Of a DNA stretch of 57,782 nt, positions 23,343 through 36,459 are shown one piece after another. Every line of letters begins with the position of its first letter. Within the stretch, counting starts at the first letter, position 1. A program made the position numbers and the translations under genes. The stretch covers positions 1-57,782 of the forward strand of contig JAAMXP010001182.1 of NCBI GenBank assembly GCA_019693395.1, written 5' to 3'. Below the pieces are notes generated by a model. It had not been told where the DNA came from and searched no databases. It saw only the letters and a list, made by a program, of their open reading frames with translations. This DNA is from Ettlia oleoabundans (Eukaryota > Chlorophyta > Chlorophyceae > Chlamydomonadales).

Positions 23343-26129
23343 TCAGGCTGGCAGGAAGGCCACAGCAACGGTGATGTCGTCCACAAAACTGCCGCCATAG
23401 GTGGCTGCCCACTTGCGCTGCGCCGTGTGCACCAGCGCATGTGCCGCAGCCTCAGCGGAGGGTGACCTGCACGGGGCAGTACGCCAAGGGTAGTGCCTCG
23501 CAGTGAGTGGAAGATATATGCAGGCGGCTGATGTAAACCGCACGATGGCTGAACGTAGGGCAACAACAGCAATGGCGTGTTGACAACCCAGCATGCAGGC
23601 GCTTTGCTTTTGTCGCTGCATGAGCCATACACTCACCTCAAAGCAATGGAGGCAGCTTGATGGTTGCTCAACATGTCCCACAGCCCGTCGCAGCCAAGGA
23701 CGAGCACATGGTGGTTGGTGGTGACAGAAGTCAGGGCGGTGGCAGAGCCGGTGGTACGCTCTGTGTTGCTGCTGCAGCTGTCGCTGGTCATCCGTTCAGA
23801 TGCGAGTATGGGGGATGCGCCATGTGCAGCGCTACTTACTGTGGGAATGGCAGGAGGCAGCATAAGGGTCACCGCATCTGGCTCAGCGATTAGCCCCAAC
23901 GGGATCGCCCCTGCAGCCGAGCCAAGGGTGCGCCACGGCAGTCAGCGGGCAGGGTTTTAAACGGGGGCAGCAGGGCAGATAAGAGGCAACACGACACTGT
24001 CCTTGATGCCGTCCAGCAACACTGGTCAGCAACCCCAAACCCAATGCTGAAAATCACATCCCAGAAGGTGGCAAGGCTCACAAGCGTCGCCAAAGGCGCG
24101 GCTCAAAGAGATGGTAGGATTGCGAAGCGGACCGCACAACCGGCCGCCTTGCCCTGGACCTGCTTGCATCACACGACCATACCGGGTTGCGGCAATTCTG
24201 GCTTGCTCCAGCGGGCTGCAGCAAGGAGTCAACCAGGATGCGGCACAAGAACAGGCATAGGCTGGGCACAACAGCTTGCGTCCCGCACGTCATGTCATCG
24301 CAAACATTGACACGTACAGTACAACTCAAGCTGTGTGAAGCCGGCCCATGCCCTGCAATTGTCCAAGGTACACAGACTCTCCTACGCCATACCTTCCGGG
24401 TTTATGGTCTTGGGTGAGAGACTGTACCACAATGGTGGGTCCTGAAGGAGTGGGAATGCTGAGCCCCACCACCGCCCGGCAGTCGCCCGCCCAGGCGGCT
24501 GTAATGCTGCAGGACACGCAGGTGAAGCAGAGGCCAACGCAACAAGTAGTGAGGTTAGTGGAAACAGGCAGGTATAAACTGGTCTTTCTGGCTTCTACAT
24601 GCTGTCATTTGTGATGTACAATATATTGCAAGAAGCGTCCACCTTGGTTTGCCCCAGCGGCCCACTCAGCATCTGCAGACTGGGAGGCAGCTGCAATGGC
24701 TGCACGCCAGCATCCCGCACCTGTTTCCCTCCACCAGGCACGCCACCGATGCAGCGCCACAGCTGTGAAAATCAGAGTCGTACCGCATGCTGGCAGCCAC
24801 TTCCTGAAAGGCCCCAACCATTGCCTGCTGGGCTGCGGCTGCATGGCGGAAGCTGCTGTTGGTGCTGCTGTGGTCACCGCCGCTGTTGCGGGCGCTGCGC
24901 CACCCTGTATTGTCGTCCAGCAGGTGGTTGCGCAGCGCTGGCACCGCCCCTGCAAGCCCGCCTGCTGCGGTATGGCTAGCGTTCTCGCCACCCCTTCCAT
25001 GCCCATCAAACACGCCCAACAGCAAGGCGGGGGCATCGCCATTGGGGCCGCATGTTGGGCAGGCCAGGAAGGTGTCCTGGTTGGCATCTTTCCAGTTACC
25101 TTGCGCTCGGCCCCCGCGCGTCACTACCGCCGCATCTGCAGACACAACAAGGCAACTTCAAGCAGCAGTGTGGATGCAGGAAGGAAGCCAGGTCCTAGAA
25201 TGGAGGAGACCACACTAAAGGAGCACGCAGCATATCACGCAATCTGGCGGATTCCCTGCCACCTGCCCACCTGCCAGTCCAGGGACTGCCAGATTGTACT
25301 GCCTGTCAAAGCCTGTTGGTCTCGTCAGAGCATCCAACTGCCAGCTGCGCAGCAGGTCCTCCACTGCGTCACTGCCATGGGGCGCGGTACTTGCCAGGGC
25401 ATTCAAGGACGGCTTCAAGGTCTCCACTTGCTGCTGCAATTGCCGTGACAGCCGCTGAGAGCCGTCCTGTGCGGCGGCGGCGGTGGCAAGTTCCTGGAGC
25501 TGAGCGGCAGTTATGATTTCGCGGCGCAGGGAGGCTCTCAGCGATTCTTCATAAGAGGGCGGTGACCGGGGCTGGGTGACAACCCTGGCGGGTGAAGCCT
25601 TAGGGTTGGGCCTGCTGGTGGATGTGCGTGCCACGTCCTTGGCTGGTGCAGCTATGCTGGCTGGTGGCGGTAGCCTGCACGTGCCGCCCGACCACAAGCC
25701 GCCGCTTCCTGGGCGGGCAGTGACGGGTGGCAGCAGCCGTCGCGCGCCGATAGCTGGTGAGGGCGAGGTTGCACCGCAGAGTGACCGTCGCTTGCGACTG
25801 CACAGAGTGAGGTTCGACAAACAGCAGGGGTTCTGTTTGAGTGTGCCCTGGCTTACTCGCAATGACAGGTGAGGAACCCTACAGCCAAGCACAGGACCCT
25901 TGAGGACACGGCCTTGCCTGTGGCTCTCGCTCAAGACCGTCCAGGTGCACTTTGGTGCCGCCAGCGCCATAGCACGAGAGTTGAGCGCGGTGGCCAGGGC
26001 TGACCAGTTGGCGCTGAACCCGCTGCCCCAGAAATCTAAACAGAGGCCGTGCGTCCTGCAGGGCGAAACAGCTACTCTGCAGCAATCTGGAGACTTTCTG
26101 CATGAGTTATCCCCCTTCGCCAGATTCAT
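23343..26129 (-). CDS. PP2C-type protein serine/threonine phosphatase
   Basis: Metal-dependent (Mn/Mg) phosphatase that removes phosphate from Ser/Thr. Minus-strand exons 26129-25271, 25135-24721, 24506-24393, 24215-24082, 23910-23637, 23466-23343 give 639 residues, all phases agreeing. The first 286 residues lack similarity and include a Pro/Ser/Arg-rich stretch and a Gln-rich coil (RLSRQLQQQVE). The catalytic domain follows: GNWKDANQD, metal-binding GVFDGHGRGGENAS (about 322-336), AAWAGDCRAVV, SLTQDHKPG, ISLSRAFGD (about 500), LVLGCDGLWDMLS (about 575) and the C-terminal DDITVAVAFL. The Asp residues that hold the two metals are all present, so the enzyme should be active. An acidic/Ser/Thr insert separates RAFGD from DGLWD. 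The N-terminal start is the only ATG opening the exon, but an upstream exon cannot be excluded. Confidence 0.9.
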
Positions 26130-26600
26130 TGTGCTAGGCGTGCTGCGTTGTGGCCTTCGTGGTTGTTGCTGCGCTGGTGGTTCGTGGCCTTCGTCTTCTG
26201 GAAAACCATGTTGGGCAGCTTTTGCGCGCTTTAGACAAGAAGCTGTTGTTCAGCGCCGCCGCTGGTAAAGAGGGCGGCGGAAGCCTGCGCGCCTTGCATG
26301 AGCTTGCTGCAACCATCACATATGTAACTCTGGTTAGATCTGTGGAAACTAGCATTTCAAGCTCTCGGCACAAGCTCGGCATGCATCGTAAGGGTTGAAA
26401 CTGGTAACATTGGCGGGGAGCAGCAGGCGGCTTCCTGCCGTTTGGGCAACAAATCTAGTATGTGCACAAGGCATGCAATGCGTAATCAAACAAAACATAC
26501 AACCAACCGATATGGCTGGCACTGGAGGGCAGCCATGTTGAGAATCAAAGGTGGCCAGCGTTGGTTTTAGTGTCCAGTATGGGTCTGAGCAGCTGTTCTC
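26130..26600. other. Intergenic spacer, 471 bp
   Basis: Holds the PP2C promoter and the 3' end of the LON-RING gene, both on the minus strand. A plus ORF at 26150-26398 opens with GTG and has no other support. No TGTAA on the minus strand was seen. Confidence 0.45.
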
Positions 26601-29600
26601 TCACATCACGCTGCATTGTGCTGCCCGAACGTTGCTCAGCTGCTCTAACAGCTGCTGCTCCTCCCGTAAGCGCTCCAGCGTGTTGCGTTGCAGCATGAGG
26701 CGCCGCACCAACCCATCGCGTCCTTGATCCAGCAGCGGGCAGACCAGGTTTGCAACCCACCACGACAGCGCCTCGTGATCCCCCGCCGCTGGCTTTCCAC
26801 CCGCGCGTGCAAGCACCTCGGAAAGGCCACGGTGGGTCTGCAGCACGGCAGGCAGTGATTTAAAACAGGAGCCAGCAGCTTGTCTCAACGTGCAGGGCTG
26901 CTTGAAGCAGTGCCTGCTATCCGCCATCAAGCAGTGGCATCTGTATCATGGCTGCCTGGCGCTCTTGCAGAACGCCTCTGGCCCAGGCGGCACCAACACA
27001 AACACAGCTTGCCTGGGCCAGGCCCCGCAAGCGCTCCATCCAGGCATCCGCCAAGCGCTCCACCTCTGCCGCCGCTGCCTGCAGCTCAGCCTCACATCCA
27101 GCTGGGGGCACGTCGTCCGTCACAAACTCAACCTTGGCTACCCGGTAGCCATCCTGCAGCAGCAGATCAGGGAGGGCCATCAATGCAAAGCACCCAGGCG
27201 CGGATGGCATGACAGCAGGGAAACTTGGAGGAATTGTAGTTGAGAGCATCAACAAGAAAAAACCCAGCAAGCAGCGGGACAGGCAGGGGAGCTGGTCCAC
27301 TCAGGCAGCCTATTGCAAAGTAGAGGTTCTCACCAGCTCCCATGTCTCCCTGGGTGCGAATCGCCGCTTGCCCAAAACTTCAATGTAATACCTGCCGTCA
27401 GGCAGCGGCTGGCATTCTGTCACCTCCACCTCGCAGCCCACCTGCAAAGACAGGGCAACCGCAGGGAGGAAAGTTCACTGACTTTGAAGCTGTGGGAGAG
27501 GAGCAACAGGGGCGCCACTGCCTGAAGATACGCAAACGACCGGCCGAAACCGTCTTACCGTGCAAAGTTCATGGTTGCGATCTACCGTCGCCATGCCAAA
27601 GCGCCGAGTGCCTGTAGTACAGGCATGCAAAGCGGAGCGCTAAAATGCTGGTACTACAGGTGCGGCGCGTACCTGCCTCTTGGCCACCTGCATACGCAAC
27701 CACAGCATGCTGCCAACGGCGCATGTGCGGAACAGTGGTGCAAGCGGCTGCTGGGGCATGGTGTCCCCACCTGACATGACGCGCCGCACCAGCAGCCTGT
27801 ATCTGGGTTCAAAGATGTTGAGTGCCATGGTTTGGCCTGGCAGCAGGAGGCTCATTACAAACAGTGGCAGTGTGGCTCCAGTGGCCGCGGAAGCAGCAGC
27901 TGCAAGCTCCTCCTCCTCCCTCGTTCTCGCCTGGTACTCCTCTGCAACATTGAGTAAAATCGATGCAGGGCAGTGCAGCTTGTACAAAGTGTGTTTAGAG
28001 GAGGGACCCAAAAGTAGGGCCAGACCAGATATTGAGCGGGCTGGATGATGGGGATGTGGCGTACTTGCAGCAATAGCCATCGTCCTGCATGGCACTGGAG
28101 GCAACATTGATGCGAGGCTCACCTGCAAAGCTCCTCTCCAGCAGATTCTTCAGCGCAATGGTGGTTGGCAGCTCACCAGTGCCGACATGGAGCACCTGCA
28201 GCGACCGGATCAGCGGGGAGGAGAGGGACCACAGGTGAGGTGGTGCCTGGTGCATCTGGCACCTGTGCTCCATCAGACACATGTGCAGCAAAGTGGGCTG
28301 CTGTGTGCCAAGTATCAAGCCAGACACAGACCGGCGGGAGCTGCAACCTACCGTCCGACAGGTGGGGCAGCGACTACTGTGATCTAACGCCCTTGCTAAG
28401 CAATTTCTACAGAAGCTGCAGAGCAATGAGGTGGGGTGGGATGGGGATGTGTGAGTGGGTGTGGGGGGCCATGCCCGCAGCTGAGGTACTGCCTGATGAA
28501 ACCTACAGCAGTTGTGCCGTGGTTTCTGCCTCAAGATGTTGTACCTTCTCTGCTGCCTCATGCACAGAGGGGACGTGCTGACAGCAAGTTCCCAACTTGC
28601 TGACAAAAGAGTGCCAAACTCTACCAGTCACCACCACCTGCCCGCACACCTGTGCCCGCAGGGAGTGGTGACAGGGTTCCACAGGAGGCGGCTGCAGATG
28701 ACGCAATCAAAATCATCCTGGTGCAGCTGCACCTGCCTGCTACAAGTGGGAGGGCAGAATGGGCCCAGAAGTGGCGGCACGGAGTGGGTCAACCTCAGCA
28801 GCAAGCTGGCAGATTTAAATGCTCCATCACAGCACATCAGAACGCTGGCTGCCTACCTCTGTGTCCCGCCAGCAGCATCAGCTGCTTTGGCCACGCCGTC
28901 GTCAGCAGCAGTACTGTCCAGTGCTTCTAGCCGCCGCTGCAGCAGCTTGTAAGTGGGTGGCTGAAGCGACAGCCCGGCCTGGTAGGAGTCCCTTGCGTCG
29001 GCGTACCGCTCTTGCAGGACTAGTGCATTGCCCTGAAGAAAAGAATTAATGGGTGACATGATGACGATGAAGGCACATTCTGCTCGGTTGTAGGCACGCC
29101 TTCCAAGAGCGGTGTCAACGCCATGAGGTGGCAGGGAGCCTGGGTAAGAACCATTTCACACAGCAGAATGCCGGGAGCAGTACAAGTCAAAATGACTGAC
29201 TCAATCACCTTTAGCAGCAAAGCCTCCGCGCATTCTGGCTCCAATGCAAGCGTCATCTCAGCGTCCTGTGTTCCCTGTGCAGCGAGGTGGTGGGGGTCTG
29301 GGGCGTTGATGGCGCGGAGCTCGCTCTGCATCAGACACGACCAAGGGGGCCATTGGGCAACATATGTGCGCCTTGCGGCATGTCACAACTCGCTCTCACT
29401 GACGACAGCACGGTAACATCCGGTTCCATGCAGCGCACCAGGGTGCAGGAGCTCCCAAGTGCTGGGCCTGCACCTAACCTACCTTGCCATCACCACTAAA
29501 ACCAGTAACACCACTACCAGCCACCACTACCATACCCAAGGCTCATGACAGCTGCAGCCATAGCAACATCTCACACCTGTGCTGCCGGCACGGCTTTGAG

Positions 29601-30062
29601 AAGGTGCTCACTGAGCCCCACATACGCGGCACCACGGGCCAGCAGCAGAGCCTTGTGCCGCTGCCGCGCCATTGGGCAGCTGCCTGTGCCACCCTCAATG
29701 CTGCTTTGCCGCAGCAGGTCGGTGTAAATGTTGATGGCTCTATCCCACTGCGAAGCATGTAAGCGACAAGGACCACAAATGCACTGCCGGCCGTTGGTAA
29801 CCAGGATTACCAGGTAGAACTCTCTATCAAACAACATGATGCGTGCACACCTCATCCACCCTTCCACACCATGCGCAATTTACCATACCTTTCCTTCCTC
29901 TGCAAGTGATTCTGCTAAGGCTAGCCCTGTGCTCCAGTCATCACCCCTTGCTTCTGGTGGGAGAATCGAGGTAGCCAGCTGCCTGGCCTCATCACTGCTT
30001 GTGCTGCTGGCCTCGCTACCGCCGCTGCTGGTTGCCTCACTCTCATCCCCTGACGAAATCAT
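26601..30062 (-). CDS. LON N-terminal domain and RING finger protein with TPRs (LONRF-like E3 ligase)
   Basis: Twelve exons in phase: 30062-29889, 29747-29577, 29325-29209, 29032-28857, 28736-28650, 28415-28352, 28195-28123, 27941-27771, 27611-27559, 27441-27334, 27153-27013, 26837-26601; 523 residues. Order: acidic/Ser-rich head (1-40), TPR-like helices (about 45-200, e.g. WDRAINIYTDLLRQ and ERYADARDSYQAGL), a RING finger spread over two exons (CVICSRLL...TPCGHSFCRNC...CPTCR, about 221-263), a helix with ALKNLLER, then the LON substrate-binding domain (LPLFVMSLLLPGQTMALNIFEPRYRLL, NGTRRFGMA-type, LPDGRYYIEVLGKRRF, DGYRVAKVEF). In animals this layout defines LONRF ubiquitin ligases, and the RING makes E3 activity likely. 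The intron after 27013 uses a GC donor. The start is the first ATG of the first exon; a 5' extension is possible. Confidence 0.88.
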
Positions 30063-30997
30063 ATCCGTTACGTCCTCTTCCTGCAGGCGTCGCCATATTC
30101 AAACTTGACGTCGAATGGTGAGAAGTACGGAGAGAAACGGGTGGCGCATTTTCTCATGTACGGTGCAGAGCAGCAGGCCAGCGGTGCGGCGTACAACACC
30201 AGAAGCCCCACTCGGCCGTGCATTGTTTTCATTCTTGCAGCCTAAGTACCAATTCCCTGCATGACTCACCAAAACTCCCGCTGACATCTTCAACCTGCTG
30301 CTTGACGTTGACGGAGGCTGCAGGTGCTGCTCCAGCGGGAAGCGGTGGCAGGTTGTGGAGGGCGACCGAAGGCAGCCTAGGCGGCTGCCGTGACGGCTTA
30401 ACAGGCAGCCGGTAAGCTCAAAACCAGGCGCTGCAACCTATCCTGATGGACAAGGCGCGGGCCGGTGGTCCCTATACTGACAAAGCTCCTTCAGTCTTGC
30501 CCGCAAGCTCACCTCTTGCGCCCCACGTTACCTGGAATAGGGGTATCGAGTACCGTTACTTGAAAAGGAGACGAGTGAAAGAGCGTCTCGTCATGGTGGC
30601 ATGATGGGTCACCGACCTGGCAGTGCCACCCGGTGCTGGTGCCCGTCCCGCTGCGTCTCTCCATGTTCAATGAGCCCCAGGCCAGGCTGAACCTATCCCA
30701 TCCTGGCATGGACGCAAGTTCATGCAGTTCAACCTCTTTTCTTATTTCAACGTGTGCTCAGTTCTGACTGCCCTTTGTTGCACGACCGACGCTGCTGATG
30801 AGGTTCAAGACATGAAAAGGAGCGCAGGAGTGCTGAGCTAAAACAGGCGTCCACTGATTCACTTGTAACATCCCATCAATTTAGCAAAGGAGATATTTGA
30901 CTGGCACATGGCCGGTCAATCATGCACCGCAGCAGCTAGCCAGCCGTCCAGGCCAGGTCGGACAGCTCTTGCTGGCCGAGGCCAGGTCAGGCGCTAT
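30063..30997. other. Intergenic spacer, 935 bp
   Basis: Between the LONRF-like gene and the CTD phosphatase gene, both minus. It should contain the promoter of the first and the 3' UTR of the second. No ORF, repeat or minus-strand TGTAA was found that I can support. Confidence 0.45.
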
Positions 30998-33900
30998 CTA
31001 GAAGGGCACCAGGAAGCGCTCCTCATGTGCCCGCTTCCACAGAATGCAGGAGCATTCGAGCCAGGCAGGGGTGACCACCCATTTGCCCATGTTGCGCGCT
31101 GCAAGAACTTTCTCTGTGCCGCTGGCCCCTGCAATGACGTGGGTGGTGGCGCCATCCAGAGCGCCGCTGCAGTGAGCACCGAAAGACTCGGCCAGGCGCC
31201 ACAGAGGGTGGTTGGTGGGTTCCATCTCCAGAGGAATCACACGGGTGAACACCAGCCGCACACCCGCAAGCACCTGCACGCAGCCATGACCAGGGGGCAA
31301 CGGCAATGGTGGGCTGGGTTGAAGGTGTAGTAAATCAGGCCCAATAGTGGAGGCAGCGCTGCACTGACTGTGGCCTGTAAAAAGCAGGTCACCACCCTGT
31401 ATTACCAACATCACAGCACAGGCAGCCAGCCACCACTGGACTTCACTTCGTGATCTCCTTACGTCAAATGAGCCGCCGCCGCCGCCGCTGCCCCCGCCTG
31501 CGCGCCCCGCCGGCCCCCACCCCCACCCCCACAAACCACACTATCCAACCCCTTCACACTGCATCCCACCAAACTAACCCACCTTCTGCCGCTCCTGCGC
31601 CAGCGCCTGTCGCACATCCCATTTGTGAAACACCAACTCGCCACCTGGAAGCGAGGTGGGTGGGTCCGCCAGAGCGTGCATCACCGCGCCATGCACCCTC
31701 ACCAGCACATCAAGCGCCACCATCAGCATGCCCTGGTCCGCGCATTCATCCCTGCAGGAAGGACAACTCCGGGCAGCAGTGGTCAGCTTGGGCAACACTG
31801 GTCTACTAGGCAATGAGAAAGCGGCCAGATGGCATGCTCTAAAGTAGGCGCTCCCCAGCTGGCACCCACCCACAAAACGCGAAGCACCAAAAAAGATAGA
31901 GGCATCCCTGACGGCGCAAACCAGGCAATGTGAACCAACCCCGCCACATCAGGCATGCATGCGCCAGCCAGGCGGCCAATTATCCAGCCAGCCAGCCAGC
32001 CAGGCCCACCAGCCACCCACCTGTTTGCGTCCAAGAGTGAGGGCCCCTTGAGTCCCATGGACGTCCTGCTGGAGGGGAAGTAGATGTACCTCTCGACCGC
32101 CACCAGGTTGTGCCTGTGCTGCGCCCACACGCTGTGAGAATCGTCCACAATGACGGTGATGGACTCACGCTCAGCAAGGCCCTGCTGATGAGGCAATAAT
32201 GATATGGAGGTGATGAGGGGGCAGTGATGTGGAACAGCGGGTGAGGCATGGCATGGTGGACAGGAATGGGAGGTCAGCGGATTGGGCACAAAGGAAAGTG
32301 TTAGCAGGGAGAAGGTGTGGCATTTGAGTGAGCGGCAGGAAGGCTAGCCATCCAGGAAGCCGGGTTGCAGCGATGAGCAAGCTGAGGGCCTCTTTTTCCC
32401 GTCCAAGCCTGGTAACGCTGTCCCACCTGCATCAGCCGCTTGGCTTTGTCCGGAACCATCTGGTCAAGCCGGTCTGCGCCCTGGGCAATGATGCGATCCC
32501 CAAAGAAGGTACCCCCTGGGTCCAGCAAGCGCACCACAGCGTCAGCATAGGCACGGTTACCTGCAGTAGTTGAGGAGTGGTACACAGGCACCGGCAGGGG
32601 TGAGCGGGAACGGCAACGCAGCATTGGGGGCGGCAGCGCCTTATGGGGATCTGGGCAGTTCATTTAACACCGCGTAAAGTTGGACAAGCTGCCATGCAAG
32701 TAGATGTAACACAATGAAGAAGCGGTCCTGTGCCGCTGCCTGCGCTACCACTGCTGTTCTCACCGTTGGTGTGAATCCACAACTGGTAGTAGCGTGCTGT
32801 CTGCTGGAGGAACTTGTGCACACCCGGCCGCAACTTTGTCCACATCTGCGTGCGCAGAACCGCAGCACAGGTGACGGCAAGTGGGCTTGGCAGACGACAT
32901 CATCATTCAAATAACACTTGCAGCAGCATCGAACAAGTGTGAAAGAGCAGTCCCATTTTCCTCCCGCCAGCTGGTGGCAACAGTTTTAAGTGGCCCGCGC
33001 TGTCGGCGCGTCGTGCCGCCAAACACCCGTCGCATCCCATGTAAGAACAAGCACATGAATCAACACAGCAGCAGACCTTAATGCCATCCAGTCTAAACAA
33101 CAAGCGCTGCTCCTCTGGCACCGTGGCTGCCTCACTAGCCACGCGGGCCTCCAGCGCTTCATGTAGCGCAGCCCCGACTTCGGTGAATGTGGCGCTGTTG
33201 AGCAGCGTGTGGTCAAGATCCAGTACAAGGCACAGCTTGCCCTCCCTGTTGAATAAGGCAATAACAGGGATACGCCAGGGAAAGGAGAGAGTGAGGTTAA
33301 GTAGTGCCAGCATTACAGCCAGCAAAGTTGGGTGTGAGCGTGATGTGCACGCTGTGGTGCCGGCCCAGCCATGCACGCTGTGCCACATGGACTACGCATC
33401 GGGTTGTCGGGCGTGTCTTCTGCTTTTAGAGCGTCTTCGACATCTCAGGGAGCGATGATTGAGTTGTGAACGAGGACCAGGGGCCAGCATAGGCAGGTTG
33501 GGATTACACCACGTTGATTGTGCCCGCTACTTCATGCAGCACTGGAGGTACCGATGTGGGGGGCTCACACACTCCAATACTCAAACAATGCCTTCTTTAC
33601 AGCCATGGTTGAGCGACATCAGCCTTTCCTTGAGCTTTGCTGTTCCTAGACGTTGCGTGAGGATGAAAGCAGCGCCTGTCTTTCACGTCCCTTCTCTCAA
33701 CCGTGACTTAGCCAACGCTCAGCTTGCACTGGCAACCCTGGGTTGCAACTGACATACCTGTGAGAGTGCCCTGCTCTCATTTTGCTGATTGTTTTGCTGC
33801 ATAATGTTGATGTTGTTCCGAGTGAACAACTGTTTAACCACTTCACTCATACTGCTTGCTGTACTCAGCTGCCGTAACGTCGGCAGGTGCGTGATATTGA

Positions 33901-36279
33901 GTGTCGCGTGGGGCTGAGGGAATGCATCACTGGTTCATGCAAGCGTGGCAAGATTTTGCAATACAATGCTGCCCTGGTTGCTGCACAGTGCAGGCAGCTG
34001 CACAAGTCAAGCACACTCACCCTAAAAGCTCCTGCACTGCTGGAGACCCATTTGCTGCGTGCTCTAGCGCTGCCGGATTGGGAACAAGCCGCAGCCGTTG
34101 CAAGCTGCCGTTTGCTGCACCGACGTGCTGCTCTGCTGTTGCTGCGCCATGCGGGGAAGGTGGTGCAGACATTGGGCTGAGAGGTGGCCCTGCTGCGCCC
34201 TCCCAATCTCCCGGCAGCACAGGAGGCGGCACGTCGACCGGCTGCCAAGCACCTCCTGTATCCTCTGGAGGCAAAGGCGGCAACGGCGGCTGTTCTGCCA
34301 GCGGCTGATGCTGGGACAGTGGCGTTGTGAGTGGCGCCACTGCATTCCACCGCGAATGCTTCTGCTGCTGCTGCTCGTGCCACTCCCAGTGGTCATTGAG
34401 TGCAGCTGTCAGCGCTGCTTGCTCAGGCGGCTGGCTGGGAGGCGGCGGTGGCTTGGGCGCATCTGCAGGCGCCGCAGCACCTGTGAGGTTGGTGGCCCCA
34501 AGCTTGATGGTGAGCTTGTACCGCTTATGGTTGGCAGTCTCCGCCTCTTCTGCTGCCCGTTTCCGCTCCCTCTCTCGCTGTGCTGCCAGCTGCGCTGCCT
34601 GCTGCGCCTGCATCACTGTCGCCTGCTGCGCCTGTGCTGCTGCAGTGGCCTCAGCCCGCTGCTGTGCCTGGAGCCGCTTGAGCTGCCGCTTGGACAACCG
34701 CGGCTCATCCTCCTTCTCCTCCTCTACCCCTGAACTCCGCTGCTTCTTCCTTTCCCGCTGCTGCGGCTGCGGTCGTGGCGCAGGCACATAGTCACGCCGC
34801 ACGGGCTGCGGGCTAGGGGAGCGGTCGTCTAACAGAGCTGCAAAGTTTTTGCTGCTGCTCACAAAGCCCTCTAGTTGCCGCCGCTGTGCCTCTGTAAACA
34901 GCTCCTGGCGCGCCTTCCATGCTGCCTGCACCGGCGCCCGTGCAGCCGGCATACGCCGCCCCTGCCCTGTGTTGCTATACACGTGCAGCGCGCGCAGCCC
35001 GCCTAACACTACTGCGCTCACCTCCGCTAACAACCCACTGCTGTCAACCCTTGTCACAGACGCATCCCGCTGCACAGCACAAGACAGCACACGCAAAGAG
35101 GGGCAAAACAGCACGCACGCAGGCGCCAGAGAGGCAGGTGGGCAGGGTGCTACAAGGCAGGGTCCGCCGTCAGCAGCAAGTCCAGACTGAATGCAAGCAC
35201 ACATGTTCCAATCAAGAAGTGAAAGCTGCATTCTGCCAGGGCCTGCTGGCAGTCAAACATTAGATTGGGCAACAGGCAGAGATGGCAGGGGGAAAGGAGT
35301 GTTGTTAAATCCGGCAGCCCACCCCATAACACTTGTACCGGTTCAAGCCTGAGCTTTTAGGCCTGGCCTCATGCCGGCATGCACACCTGCTTCATTAGCT
35401 GCAAATAAGCTGATGTTTTGCGCAGTGCTGTTCTCAGGTCTGAGCACACTCTCTCCAGATCCCTGCACCACCAGTCAAACAGCCATCAGCACCTGGGCAG
35501 GCACGGCAACAGCAGACATCGCCTCTGCGCAGTATGCCCGCTTGTTCTGAAGACCACACACTTCTGCTACCAAGCATCCCTGCTCCTGCCGGTTGTTGAA
35601 CTGCCAGAAATCACACCAAGCTGCAGAGGTTGCACCCACTTCAGGCACTCTTGCAGGGTGAGCGATCGCGCCAATGCCTTGACGGCAGAAGCAATCTCCT
35701 CCATCTCTCGTGCATCTCGCACCGCCTGCTCCTCAGCTGTTAGCTGGCGTGGCGCGGACGGTGAACGCGCTCGCGGCGATGGCAGCAACGGCGATGGCAC
35801 CACCTGGGCGCCTGCTGAGGGTGGCCGGCTGCCGCTACGGTCGCGTGGCGGTGGGTCAATGGGTGGCGGCAGGCCCTGCCTGCCGGCAAACGGAGGTGAC
35901 GGATGGCCGTGCCTGCCTCTAAATGGGGGTGGGCTGCGAGCCACTGCAGGCGGGTAACTGGGACGTCCGCCACGTGAGGGGCCATAGCCCCAGCCCCTGC
36001 TGTCTCGGTGTGGAGGAAGATGCGGACGGGCATCATACCGCCGCTCATCCCGGTGATAGGGCGGCTGCGGCTGCGATGGCTCGGCACGGAGCTGCTGCGT
36101 GGCATGGCATCACGAAAATGGTGTCTCAAAGCATAGTGCGCGCAGCCAAGTGCAGAGTGCGCGCTGGGCGCCGTCGGGTAACACACAGCAGCTGCGCTTA
36201 CCGGCGGCAACCTTGCAACATCGGGCGGCAGCTCCCCTTCCTCGAGAATCTCGCCTTCCTCCAATTCGCCGTCGCTCAT
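30998..36279 (-). CDS. RNA polymerase II CTD phosphatase-like protein (FCP1 + BRCT, CPL type)
   Basis: Removes phosphate from the heptad tail of RNA polymerase II. Exons (minus): 36279-36202, 36094-35571, 35462-35387, 35069-34021, 33851-33750, 33245-33077, 32845-32764, 32560-32427, 32181-32021, 31751-31583, 31273-30998; about 939 residues. The N-terminus is acidic (ELEEGEILEEGELPP), as in CPL3-like proteins. Then come Arg/Gly/Pro-rich and Gln/Ala-rich coiled regions with a basic KRQLKRLQAQQR stretch. The FCP1 domain has the DxDxT catalytic loop LVLDLDHTLLNS (about 618), LRPGVHKFLQ, HTNG, GGTFFGDRII, ITVIVDDSHSVW with two Asp, and YFPSS. The BRCT domain (about 850-939) has GVRLVFTRVIP and WVVTPAWLECS. 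The exon at 33851 joins the FCP1 exon only if its donor is the weak GT at 33749 rather than the better GTATGT at 33757; a missed micro-exon is the alternative. Confidence 0.87.
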
Positions 36280-36459
36280 GCCTGCACCGCCAAGACAAGC
36301 AATTCAGTGGAGCCCTGCCCACTACTGCTGCAGTCAATGTGTGACCAATCGTGATACAGGGGCTGGATCAGGTGCGTGACGAGGTGCCGAGCTGTACATC
36401 TGAGTACCTGTGTTCTCTGGCCCTTGTGCCACCTGCCGATCGGTTTGACGTTATTTCAG
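36280..36459. promoter_or_regulatory. Shared 5' region of CTD phosphatase and sirtuin genes
   Basis: Only 180 bp separate the two divergent start codons (36279 minus, 36460 plus), so the genes very likely share promoter DNA. No TATA box is visible. Confidence 0.5.

Noticed and set aside
26150..26398. 82-codon plus ORF with hydrophobic start
   Set aside because: Opens with GTG rather than ATG and overlaps the promoter of the PP2C gene.
27660..27760. Candidate extra LON exon (PLAPLFRTCAVGS)
   Set aside because: The phase does not fit; the exon 27611-27559 restores the known GTRRFGM part of the LON domain.
31985..32008. (CCAG)n run next to the CTD phosphatase exon
   Set aside because: Simple intronic repeat that does not alter the splice site.
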